Assembly: GCA_035551475.1 (NCBI GenBank)
Contig: DASZMX010000141.1
Coordinates: forward strand, 1-59,289
Reading direction: 5' to 3'
From: DASZMX01 sp035551475
GTDB lineage: Bacteria; Verrucomicrobiota; Verrucomicrobiia; Limisphaerales; Palsa-1400
DNA length: 59,289 nt
Positions 51,691 through 59,289 of this stretch are shown piece by piece. The notes below the pieces were generated by a model. It did no database searches. It worked only from the letters and a program-made list of their open reading frames with translations, and had not been told where the DNA came from. Numbering within the stretch: position 1 is the first letter of the stretch; each line of letters begins with the position of its first letter. The position numbers and the translations under genes are program-made.

Positions 51691-53826
51691 ATGAAAACCC
51701 ATCATCCAAAATTCCCACAAAAAAGTTCGGGGGCGCGCCGCCTGCAACTGGCCGCGCTCACTGGCGCCGTGCTGATCGCGGGCCTGAGCGCGCGCGCCCA
51801 ATCCAATCCTCCCTACAGCAGCCAGGATTGGCCGCCCACCATCGATCCCAATGCCGCCGTGGATTGGGGCGTGTTCGATCCCGCCATTTCCTTTTTCTTC
51901 CCCTCCACGCCCGGCGGGTGGGTCAACAGCGTTTCCCTCTCGGGCGGCGGCGACCAGGCCTACGCCTCGCAAACCCTCGACGGCCAAATTGGCGATCAGG
52001 GCACCTCGTCGTTTATGAACATTGCGGATGGCAATTACGCCCAATTCGCCAACACGCCGGAAGTGGACGTATTGCTCGAAGTTTATGGCGATGACAGCCT
52101 CTACAACTCCGATGGCAGCGGAAAAGTCATCACCTTCCGCGAAGGCATCCTGGGAACCGAGCTCCCCGTCAGCGCCGGCGCCATTCCCACTGGAGCCAAC
52201 AATGGTCATTGGAACTGGATGCTCTTCAGCATCACCAACCCGGTCAGCCCGAATGTGGAAAACACCAGCGGCGAACGTTATATCGGCTTTCAATCCGGCA
52301 CCGTCCCGCCCGGCGCCGAAAACGGCGGCGTCAACGACGGCACTTTGCGCGTCGAAGGCGTGCCCGGCATGGGCATCCGCGCCATCGCCATTGGGCCGAA
52401 AGGGGCCTTTGGCACATCCAATCTCGTCAATAGCGCTTTCTTTCCGCCCGCCGCCTGCCCGCCCGAGCCGCCCGTGAATCTGGCTTCGGTGGACATCAAT
52501 GCGGGCGTCACCAACCATCTCGTCATCCTCAACGATGGCGACCAAACAGTGGCCATCCAAAGCAACGTTGGACCGGCCGGCGATTTGCGCAAAGCCGTGC
52601 AAGCCACCTCGTCCTTCATGAACTTTGGCATCCAGAGCAATTACCTCGGACAGCCTTGCAATCCGAACCGCACCATGAAGGTGTGCGTCGAATTCTACGA
52701 CGATCCCACCCTTATCGGCGCCACGATCCAGCCGGAAAACTATGCCGCCGACACGTTGGGTGATGTCTCCAGCTACACCGGCCCCGCCTACCAGCTCACC
52801 GGCACCGGCGGCTGGGTCAAACTGGCGTTCTGGGTGCAATCCGTTAACTTGACAGGCATCAACACCGGCTCCTACACCGGCGGCCCGCGGCTGACCTTCA
52901 GCGGCGGCTATCCCTTCATCGATAAGGTGGAGCTCGGCATCGTGCGCAGCGGCACCAATGCCCTGGCGGGTCTGGATCCTGATCCCAGCTACCTGCTGGA
53001 TCCCAAAATCTGCACCACGAATTATGGCTACTACATCCAATTGGACATGCAGAACGGCATCTCGGATGGCCTCACGATTGGCTCCTCCGGCGGCGACCAG
53101 AACATGGTGATCGAATACGTAGGCCCGACGAACGACCAACGCCTCTCCGAAGCGCCGACCGCCGGCAATAACAACATCCAATTCTCGATCATACCCAATG
53201 GCAACGGCGTGCCGCCCTTGGGCCCAACCTACCAGGACAACCTGGATGTCTTGATGGCTCTCGATTATTACGACGATCCCGCCATGGCGGGCGCGCGTCT
53301 CTATCCGTGGCCCTATGACAGCTTGAAGTTCGGCGTGGACACGACTTCGTTCATGAACACGCTCACGGGCACCAATGTGTTCGGCAAGCCTTTCAACTAT
53401 CGCGAGACGCTCACGGGCAGCGGAACCTGGAAGACAGCCTATTGGGAATTGCCGAACGTCAACTTGCGCGGCATCAACCAGGGCCCGCAATCGATCGTCC
53501 GCTTCCAAACCGATCCCGCGACCAACGGCGTGCCCGCTTCCGGCGACATCCATGTGTCGCGCGTCCAATTCTGCATCGTGCGCCCCTGCGGCCCGCTCGA
53601 AGGCATCAACGTGTTCCAAAGCATCGGCGTGAGCAATGCCTCACCCTTCCAGGTCACCTGGCACGGGACGGCCACGGTCCAGGCCAAATCCACCCTCGCC
53701 AGCGGCCCCTGGAGCAACGTGTATAGCGCGACCAACCTGCTGCAAAACACCAGTGTTTACGCGCCGTCCACCTCCGGATCGTCGGGCTTTTTCCGCCTGA
53801 CTTACCCGCACTCGCCGCTGCCTTAA
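51691..53826 (+). CDS. Secreted protein of three diverged ~200-residue repeats (function unknown)
   Basis: 711 residues from ATG 51691 (signal peptide LQLAALTGAVLIAGLSARAQ); the longer frame from 51502 crosses the operator region. Three diverged repeats lie at about 45-255, 260-435 and 440-650. Each has a TSSFMN segment, a strand like V.(V/M)...(Y/F)YDDP followed by GA..(Y/P)P, and a late (V/I)NL.GIN.G segment. They look like beta-sandwich carbohydrate-binding modules, but I recognise no named family. The C-terminus is a weaker FYR module (GFFRLTYP). It is divergent from GH92 and followed by a strong terminator, so it may be a glycan-binding partner of that enzyme. Confidence 0.75.
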   Translation: MKTHHPKFPQKSSGARRLQLAALTGAVLIAGLSARAQSNPPYSSQDWPPTIDPNAAVDWGVFDPAISFFFPSTPGGWVNSVSLSGGGDQAYASQTLDGQIGDQGTSSFMNIADGNYAQFANTPEVDVLLEVYGDDSLYNSDGSGKVITFREGILGTELPVSAGAIPTGANNGHWNWMLFSITNPVSPNVENTSGERYIGFQSGTVPPGAENGGVNDGTLRVEGVPGMGIRAIAIGPKGAFGTSNLVNSAFFPPAACPPEPPVNLASVDINAGVTNHLVILNDGDQTVAIQSNVGPAGDLRKAVQATSSFMNFGIQSNYLGQPCNPNRTMKVCVEFYDDPTLIGATIQPENYAADTLGDVSSYTGPAYQLTGTGGWVKLAFWVQSVNLTGINTGSYTGGPRLTFSGGYPFIDKVELGIVRSGTNALAGLDPDPSYLLDPKICTTNYGYYIQLDMQNGISDGLTIGSSGGDQNMVIEYVGPTNDQRLSEAPTAGNNNIQFSIIPNGNGVPPLGPTYQDNLDVLMALDYYDDPAMAGARLYPWPYDSLKFGVDTTSFMNTLTGTNVFGKPFNYRETLTGSGTWKTAYWELPNVNLRGINQGPQSIVRFQTDPATNGVPASGDIHVSRVQFCIVRPCGPLEGINVFQSIGVSNASPFQVTWHGTATVQAKSTLASGPWSNVYSATNLLQNTSVYAPSTSGSSGFFRLTYPHSPLP

Positions 53827-53857
53827 ACGTCAGCGTTTCAGCCAGCGTCACAAGTAT

Positions 53858-53899
53858 GGGTGGAGTTCTGCCACAAAGAGCCGGAACTCCACCCTTTTT
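53858..53899 (+). terminator. Strong intrinsic terminator after the three-repeat secreted protein
   Basis: GGGTGGAGTTC (53858-53868) pairs perfectly with GAACTCCACCC (53884-53894), 11 bp with a 15-base loop, followed by TTTTT (53895-53899). It lies 31 bases past the stop codon and 17 bases before the next ATG. Confidence 0.92.
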
Positions 53900-53916
53900 C
53901 TTCCACAGGCAATTTT

Positions 53917-54747
53917 ATGAGAGCATATTGTGATCATAACGCGGTTTATTCCCGTCGCACCCCGGCGCCGGGCTTCACTTTGATTGAACTTTTGGTCGTC
54001 ATCGCCATCATCGCCATTCTTGCTTCGATGCTTCTGCCGGCGCTGAGCCGCTCCAAACAACAAGCGCAAGGCGTCTATTGCATGAATAACACCAAGCAAT
54101 TGGAGCTCGGCTGGCTGATGTACGCGGGCGATAGCAACGACAAGGTGGCGCCCATCCTGGACAACGGCGCTTTTGTCGGCACTCCTTTTGACTGGGTCAA
54201 GTATTGGTGTTCGGGCAACATGACCGACTTTTATAACTGCACCAACGAACAACCGTTGCAGGTCTCGCTGATTTACGTCTATGTCAAGGCCACCAAGCTC
54301 TACAAATGCCCGGCCGATAATTCCACCCAGCGAACCACCGGTTCCAGCTCCAAAGGCAACGCCCCGCGCGTCCGGAGCCTGTCGTGCAGCCAGACCTTCG
54401 CCGCCGGCCAATGGCTTCCCGCCACCGAATATCGCACGTATACTAAAACCGGCCAGATTGTGAAACCGGCCGAGACATGGACTTTTATCGACGAAGAGCC
54501 CCGCAGCATCAACGACGCCGCTTTCGCCGTGCAAATGGTTGGGCCCACCGACACCACGGGCCATGTGGAGGATCGTCCGGCCGGTTATCATGGCGGAGCC
54601 TGCGGCATGTCGTTTTCCGACGGCCACTCGATCATTCACAAGTGGGTCTCCCCGAAAATGTACGGAGCAGCTGCCTACACGGGAGCCGATATCCTGGCCG
54701 ACATGCGCTGGCTGTCGTCGGTCACAACTGTGGCGCTTCCCCAGTGA
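53917..54747 (+). CDS. Pseudopilin-like protein, prepilin N-methylation helix plus H-X9-DG domain (second copy)
   Basis: 276 residues from ATG 53917, which lies just after the terminator; the upstream GTG 53860 is inside that hairpin and is rejected. Leader of about 18 residues, then prepilin site and helix (PGFTLIELLVVIAIIAILAS). H225 followed by nine residues and DG (HGGACGMSFSDG) gives the H-X9-DG signature. It is the same family as the gene at 924-1661, here placed between two secreted proteins with FYR modules. Confidence 0.93.
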   Translation: MRAYCDHNAVYSRRTPAPGFTLIELLVVIAIIAILASMLLPALSRSKQQAQGVYCMNNTKQLELGWLMYAGDSNDKVAPILDNGAFVGTPFDWVKYWCSGNMTDFYNCTNEQPLQVSLIYVYVKATKLYKCPADNSTQRTTGSSSKGNAPRVRSLSCSQTFAAGQWLPATEYRTYTKTGQIVKPAETWTFIDEEPRSINDAAFAVQMVGPTDTTGHVEDRPAGYHGGACGMSFSDGHSIIHKWVSPKMYGAAAYTGADILADMRWLSSVTTVALPQ

Positions 54748-54775
54748 TCCGGCGCATTGATCCTCATTCCCCGGC

Positions 54776-57700
54776 ATGAAACGCTCGTGCCGGCTCAGCG
54801 TCTTGTGCGCCTCGATGGCCCTCGGCCATCTCGAGGCCGCCCCCGCTTTCTCCGTTCAACCTGCTGGGAGCACAGGCTTCGACGTCTCGGCGGATGGCTC
54901 CGTCGTGGCGGCAATCCGCTTGGCGGCCAACAATGCCATTCAAGCCGATAACGTCGTCGTCAATCCCAATGGCATTCAGCTTTCCGGATTGCACACGGCG
55001 GACCCGTTGGCCATCCCATTCGCCGCCGATGATTTTGTCAGCATCACTTTATCCTCTTCGACCAACGCGCCGGAACCGGTCATCGCGTTTAAGCTGACCC
55101 TCACGAAATTTGACACAAACCGATGGCTGGCGATGTTCCCGGGAGCGCCGGTGCCTTTTCATTTTCTCACCCTGCCGATGGCCACCGCCACCGTCTGGCA
55201 TCAGCGCGGCTGGCTGAATGCCACCCCGTACACCGACCCATTCCCGCTCCTTGAGGATGTGCATACCGGTTCGCCGGAAATTTCATCGTTGTGGAATCGG
55301 AACTGGAGTTATGTATGCCCCTTGGGCGCCCATCCTATTCCTATGATAGGTCTCTGGGATGTCCCGGCTGGCTTGTATGTTGGTTACGATTTCCAGGATG
55401 CCCGGGCCACCGACCAATCCGATCGTTACATCTCCACGGCCTATTGCTGGTCGCAACCGCCCTTAACCAACTTCATCACGCTCGCGTATCCCTACGGCGG
55501 CAACCGCTATGGACAACAAACATTTCCGGTGGGCGGCGAAGTCCTGGCGTCCCATTTTTCCCTGGTCATCGACACGGCGCTGCCTGCGACGGAAGATCCG
55601 AACGAACGTTTTCAAACACGCCTGTTCCAGCGCTACACCAACGCGCTGCCGCAGCCGCCGGCGATGAATGACCTCGGCTGGATTCCCGGCGGAGCCCGCC
55701 TCAATGATTTTGCCGGCCCGATTGGCGTCGATCTTTACGGGCCGGGCGGCGAAACGACGTTCTATCCGAGCGGCACGATTATTCTTCAAAGCTGGCAAGG
55801 CCACCAGGAAATGCCCATCGACACGGCCATTCGCGATGGCGATTTAGCCACCCTGAACTATGCGCGCGGACGGATGGAATCACTCCTGACCAATTACGCC
55901 ATGACCTTCACCGCGGGCGGCGCCACCTGCCTCTATTGGCAAAAGCCTTTGGCGGGAGCGTGGCTTGATAGCTGGGGCGGCGCGCCCGTCACGACATTGC
56001 ATAACTCCGAAGGCTGGTATCCAGCGCGCGTTTTGGTGGAGTTATACCGCTACGATCTCAAACAAGGACAAGCCAAAGCCAGTTATCTCCAAGCGATCGA
56101 CGGGCTATTCAACTGGGCCACGCAATTCGTCTGGAGCCGCAATGAATTTGCCGACGTGCCATCCTCGCCGTTTGCCATTGGCAGCACGCTCTGCTGTTCC
56201 TTCCTCTTGGATTACTATTTCACCTTTCGCAATGACGCCCAGCGCGGAGCCAATGCCGCCCTCGCCCTGCATCTCGCCGATGTCATCACCTGGCGCTACC
56301 TTCATCCGTGGGCCATGGATTCCGACCGGTTTGACGGCGCGCTGGACAGTTCTTTCCTCGCCGAACCCAATAGCGGACGCGACTGGGCCGGGCTCGGTTG
56401 CGCCAACGAAGTGGATTGGAACATCGATTCCCTGGCGCAAGTTTATGTCGAAACCGGCGACGCGCGCCTGCGCTATTACTTGCGCGGCATGTTGCAACGC
56501 TGGCCCGAGCTTTATCAGCCCAATTACAAAGATTCCCTCGCGGATTATGGCACGGATGATTCGCTCTCCGAGGGCTTCGGCCTATTTGACGGAGCGGGGC
56601 CCGGGCGCGGCAGCCACTATCCCTATGGGTTCGCACCGTCGTTTCCCATTTGTGAACCCGTCGGCAATTCCACCATGCGCGTCCTGGCCGGCGCCAATGC
56701 CTGCATAGCCTTCGACAAAAACGGCTCCTCGTCCGATGTGAAAAATTACCGCGTGGAAAATAACGGCGCGTGCTCCTTCCAAATTATTTCCAGCTCCCCT
56801 GCGCCCTTTGACGTCAGTGTCTCCTGCCCCTTTCTTGATATATCCGGTTGGTCGGTTTCCCGGGTGCGCAACGGCCAGACCAATGCGATGACGGCCTCCC
56901 AATTGGTTCGCCCCACCCAATCGCCGAGTTCGGTTTACCTCAAACAAATGCAAAACGGAGATGTCGTGCGCATCGGTTCTGTTTCGGCCGGCGCCACCGC
57001 CATTTCCTTGGCCACACCGTTTGAATACGCCGAATCCAATGCGGTCGCGTCCACCAATGGCCTGTTTGTCACCTTGCCCATGCCGGGAGATTCTCTGCTG
57101 CCGCAGGATTGGAATGACCTGAATTCATTCCCCGGCCTGGCGGCGGGCAGGAATTGGAATTACGGCGCGCCGTGGCAGCAGACTTTGCACGCCACCACCA
57201 ACTTGACAGCCCTCGCCGCCCCCGGCGCCTCTGTGATCTGCGTGTTTTACGCCCCGCCGGCCTCCAACATTTTAACCGAGGCGCCCGCGCTGCTCCTCGA
57301 CAATGGAGCTTCCCTGCCTTGCAGCGGCCATCCCGTCCTCGCCTGGCGTCCGGGCCCGATTATTTTCCAACAGAATATCCTGATGGATTACGCCGTTCTG
57401 CCGGCGGGACGCTCCCTCGCCCAAATTAATCCCAATGGCGCCCTCCTCATGGCCGCCACCGCGTTCCTCGGCGATGCCGCCGCGTGGGCGCCCTTCCAGA
57501 CAAACATCACCAACGCCTCCGCTCTTTTTGTGCAGCAGGAGATTCAAAACGCCGCCTTGCTCGCCCTGCAAGCCAGCTACGCGCAACTGCCCGTCGGAAA
57601 AATCGCGCTCTTGCCCCTGAGCACGGCCGGAGCTGCCGCCAATTTCGCCGCCGCGACCGGTCTGGATAAAAAATGGGACGCGCTCACCGAAGCGCAACTC

Positions 57701-58513
57701 GTGAATTCAAATTGGTTTAATCCCGCCCGCTATCCGCTCGCCTTCCACCTCGGCAGCGAGAATTACGTCAAGACTGTCAACACAGTCGGCGATGGGAAAA
57801 CCGCGATCACGCAATATTTGGCCGCGGGTGGAACGCTGGTTATTTTGGCCTCCGGGCCTTATCCGTTTTATTATGGTTACGGCCCCGCCGACCAAGCGGG
57901 CGCCGCCGATCCGTTGTTGCCGGCGCTTGGCCTGCCGCTGCAAGGGTTTGAAACCCCGCCCGCCGGGATTTATCTGGAACGCAACACCAATCAATCCATC
58001 GTCCTGTCGCCACCCGTCGATTTCCCCTTCCCCACCGGCGACCAACGCCTGCGCGCCGTCCTGCCCAGCGCCGTCGACCCTTCAAATCGCTATCTCTCGC
58101 TCGTCCGCGCACTCGCGCCCGGCGTCAATTATGGCGATGCCGCAGTCTTCGTCGCCTTCAAAACCGGCCTCGCCAAAAACGGAAAAATCCTCTACGTCTG
58201 GTCCACCTTGATGACTTCTCCGCAAGGCCAGGGGATCCTCGCCGATGTTGTGAGTTGGATTCTGAACGCGACCCTCCGCCCGCCGCCCGCAAATTTCACC
58301 TTGGTGCAAAACCTCGGCAATGCCCGCGTCGTGTTCAATTTCAACGCGCAATCCAATATCGATTACGTGCTTCAATTCCGAAACTCGCTGGGCGTGGGCG
58401 CGTGGGCCTCCCTCAATGATTTCCCCACCGCTCCCACCAATCGCTCACTCTCGTTCACCAACAACGTCGGTTCTCTCACCACCCGCTTCTTCCAGCTCAA
58501 AGTCGGCCCATAG
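54776..58513 (+). CDS. Large secreted protein with (alpha/alpha)-toroid-like centre and GATase-like domain; glycan-active candidate
   Basis: 1245 residues with a signal peptide (LSVLCASMALGHLEAAPAF). The N-terminal beta-rich part runs to about 290. A helical region follows (about 300-620) with aromatic-rich helices (LYWQKPLAGAWLDSWGG, WNIDSLAQVYVETGDARLRY) that resemble the toroid of glycoside hydrolases or polysaccharide lyases. A beta-sandwich follows, then a Rossmann-like segment near 990-1100 (ITQYLAAGGTLVILASGPYP) like the GATase-type domain found in some glycosidases. The C-terminus is an FYR module (RFFQLKVGP). No known family is recognised with confidence and no catalytic pair can be assigned. 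The start is 28 bases after the pseudopilin gene, so they may be cotranscribed. Confidence 0.7.
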   Translation: MKRSCRLSVLCASMALGHLEAAPAFSVQPAGSTGFDVSADGSVVAAIRLAANNAIQADNVVVNPNGIQLSGLHTADPLAIPFAADDFVSITLSSSTNAPEPVIAFKLTLTKFDTNRWLAMFPGAPVPFHFLTLPMATATVWHQRGWLNATPYTDPFPLLEDVHTGSPEISSLWNRNWSYVCPLGAHPIPMIGLWDVPAGLYVGYDFQDARATDQSDRYISTAYCWSQPPLTNFITLAYPYGGNRYGQQTFPVGGEVLASHFSLVIDTALPATEDPNERFQTRLFQRYTNALPQPPAMNDLGWIPGGARLNDFAGPIGVDLYGPGGETTFYPSGTIILQSWQGHQEMPIDTAIRDGDLATLNYARGRMESLLTNYAMTFTAGGATCLYWQKPLAGAWLDSWGGAPVTTLHNSEGWYPARVLVELYRYDLKQGQAKASYLQAIDGLFNWATQFVWSRNEFADVPSSPFAIGSTLCCSFLLDYYFTFRNDAQRGANAALALHLADVITWRYLHPWAMDSDRFDGALDSSFLAEPNSGRDWAGLGCANEVDWNIDSLAQVYVETGDARLRYYLRGMLQRWPELYQPNYKDSLADYGTDDSLSEGFGLFDGAGPGRGSHYPYGFAPSFPICEPVGNSTMRVLAGANACIAFDKNGSSSDVKNYRVENNGACSFQIISSSPAPFDVSVSCPFLDISGWSVSRVRNGQTNAMTASQLVRPTQSPSSVYLKQMQNGDVVRIGSVSAGATAISLATPFEYAESNAVASTNGLFVTLPMPGDSLLPQDWNDLNSFPGLAAGRNWNYGAPWQQTLHATTNLTALAAPGASVICVFYAPPASNILTEAPALLLDNGASLPCSGHPVLAWRPGPIIFQQNILMDYAVLPAGRSLAQINPNGALLMAATAFLGDAAAWAPFQTNITNASALFVQQEIQNAALLALQASYAQLPVGKIALLPLSTAGAAANFAAATGLDKKWDALTEAQLVNSNWFNPARYPLAFHLGSENYVKTVNTVGDGKTAITQYLAAGGTLVILASGPYPFYYGYGPADQAGAADPLLPALGLPLQGFETPPAGIYLERNTNQSIVLSPPVDFPFPTGDQRLRAVLPSAVDPSNRYLSLVRALAPGVNYGDAAVFVAFKTGLAKNGKILYVWSTLMTSPQGQGILADVVSWILNATLRPPPANFTLVQNLGNARVVFNFNAQSNIDYVLQFRNSLGVGAWASLNDFPTAPTNRSLSFTNNVGSLTTRFFQLKVGP

Positions 58514-58527
58514 ATCAGTGCCGTGCC

Positions 58528-58546
58528 GATGGAAAAACCATCTTTT
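58528..58546 (+). terminator. Intrinsic terminator after the large secreted protein
   Basis: GATGG, AAAAA loop, CCATC, then TTTT: a 5-bp stem with a short U-run, 14 bases past the stop codon at 58513. Confidence 0.6.
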
Positions 58547-58599
58547 GGCGCACGCCCGCGTCCAGTTGACGCGCCAGTTCGCCGCGCCTAGCGTTTCCT

Positions 58600-59163
58600 A
58601 TGAGAACGAGCGCTGCGACGTCACAGGCCAGCGGCCTGTATCTATTATTTCTCGATCAATTGGCCGTGATGCACCACGCCGAAAAACTTCTCAGCAAAGC
58701 TCTCATTTTAGTGGGCAAAGCCGCGCGCTCCGAAGATCTCAAGGCCTTGGTTGAAGCCCATCAAAAGGAAACTGTGGGGCATGTGAAGTGCATCGAGGAA
58801 GTCGCGGCTTCGCTGGAGGCCAAGCTCCCCCATCGCAAAGGGCCCGCCATGACGCGGCTGATTGAAGAAACCGTGCTCCTGATAGCGAAGGCAGCGGGCT
58901 CTCCCGTCCTCGACTCCGCGATTATCGCCGCCGCCCTCAAAATTGAGCATTACGAAATCGCCTCCTACGGCACGCTCTGCGCCTGGGCCGAACGTCTCGG
59001 CTTCCGCCACGAATTCCCCCAATTAAAATCAACCCTCAACCAGGAAAAGCTGGCCGAATCTCTGTTAACATCCTTGTCCGAAGGCGCGCGCGGCTTGCCC
59101 AATCTCGTCGAGGAAACCAGCCTCAAGATCATCTCCAAATCCGTCGCCAAAGCGCGAAAATAA
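58600..59163 (+). CDS. DUF892 (YciE/YciF-like) ferritin-like protein
   Basis: 187 residues, all helical. The pattern LYLLFLDQLAVMHHAEKLLS, the repeated E-x2-H-type sites (AHQKETVGHVKCIEEV and KIEHYEIASYGTL) and the size match the DUF892/YciE-YciF family of small ferritin-like stress proteins. These typically form dimers with a di-iron-type centre; the physiological role is poorly known. It stands alone between a terminator and a repeat region, so it is probably its own transcript. Confidence 0.87.
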   Translation: MRTSAATSQASGLYLLFLDQLAVMHHAEKLLSKALILVGKAARSEDLKALVEAHQKETVGHVKCIEEVAASLEAKLPHRKGPAMTRLIEETVLLIAKAAGSPVLDSAIIAAALKIEHYEIASYGTLCAWAERLGFRHEFPQLKSTLNQEKLAESLLTSLSEGARGLPNLVEETSLKIISKSVAKARK

Positions 59164-59289
59164 CCGACCCTTTCGCAGCCAAAAAGCCTGTCGCGCGGCA
59201 AGCAAAGGCGAACAGTGTGCGAGCAAACCCGGACAAGTGTGCGAGCAAAGGCGAACACTTCATCCCTGCGGGCCTGGAGGAGGCTTGAG
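59164..59289. other. Terminal non-coding stretch
   Basis: 126 bases after the DUF892 stop, containing the direct repeats. GGAGGAGG near 59276 resembles a ribosome-binding site close to the window edge, so another plus-strand gene may begin just outside. Confidence 0.3.
59201..59257. repeat. Interleaved short direct repeats near the window end
   Basis: AGCAAAGGCGAACA occurs at 59201-59214 and 59244-59257 (43-base period). GTGTGCGAGCAAA occurs at 59215-59227 and 59237-59249. They lie in the non-coding stretch after the DUF892 gene. The repeat may continue beyond the window. Confidence 0.8.

Noticed and set aside
53860..53916. Upstream GTG start for the second pseudopilin gene
   Set aside because: It lies inside the 11-bp intrinsic terminator stem and would add 19 residues not typical of a prepilin leader.
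1..59289. tRNA, rRNA, CRISPR arrays, transposases, integrases or attachment sites
   Set aside because: None recognised on either strand; gene content and strand use look like stable chromosome.

Overview
The window looks like chromosomal DNA from a high-GC, Gram-negative, free-living bacterium, most likely a member of Verrucomicrobiota (Limisphaerales/Pedosphaera-like). This is an inference from gene content: two pseudopilin-like proteins with a prepilin methylation helix and a C-terminal H-X9-DG motif, many long secreted beta-rich proteins (LamG, CARDB, PKD, LRR), abundant PAS/receiver signalling proteins, and a PQQ dehydrogenase with an inserted cytochrome c domain. I saw no rRNA, tRNA, CRISPR array or mobile element.

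Layout. (1) 1-1661: 3' end of a PQQ/cytochrome c dehydrogenase, convergent with an H-X9-DG pseudopilin. (2) 1859-17425: one large co-directional signalling block. It opens with a kinase-less H-box/receiver protein, a NarL-type regulator, an HsbR/CrsR-like receiver-PP2C-HATPase protein and its STAS partner. It continues with a complete chemosensory pathway: a coiled-coil MCP-like protein carrying a CheZ-like DxxxQ motif, CheY, CheA with two CheW domains, CheW, a soluble triple-PAS receptor, a hybrid kinase, a second CheY, CheB and CheR. No flagellar genes are present, so the output (flagella elsewhere, pili, or gene expression through partner switching) is unknown. (3) 17673-33978: a 13.7-kb gene for a 4561-residue secreted protein (two LamG domains, Ig, 14 CARDB repeats, PPC, propeller-like parts, cadherin-like modules), followed at once by a secreted sedolisin (S53) protease. 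(4) 33980-39714, minus strand: a PKD/heparinase-like secreted lyase candidate, a tautomerase, an AhpD-like protein, an ECF sigma factor and a secreted leucine-rich-repeat protein. (5) 39816-49100, plus strand: a PAS kinase with its LuxR-type regulator, a membrane acyltransferase of the HGSNAT/DUF5009 type, and a periplasmic-sensor kinase paired with a receiver/AraC regulator. (6) 49105-59163: a GH92 alpha-mannosidase divergent from a secreted three-repeat protein, then an H-X9-DG pseudopilin, a large secreted glycan-active candidate and a DUF892 ferritin-like protein.

Main points of interest. Six otherwise unrelated secreted proteins (from 31.1 to 58.5 kb) carry a similar terminal module of about 55-70 residues ending in an F/Y-Y/F-R/Q signature. 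It is C-terminal in five and N-terminal in one, and may be an uncharacterised envelope-sorting or anchoring module. The GH92/three-repeat-protein divergent promoter region holds four exact copies of the 8-mer GTGCCAAA, arranged as two nested inverted pairs around one dyad at about 51484. The DxxxQ motif in the MCP-like protein suggests an internal CheY-P phosphatase. Several convergent gene pairs abut or overlap at their stop codons.

All functions are assigned by reading motifs; no database search was run. Start codons are uncertain for the genes at 3251, 5223, 31306, 39714 and 44050.
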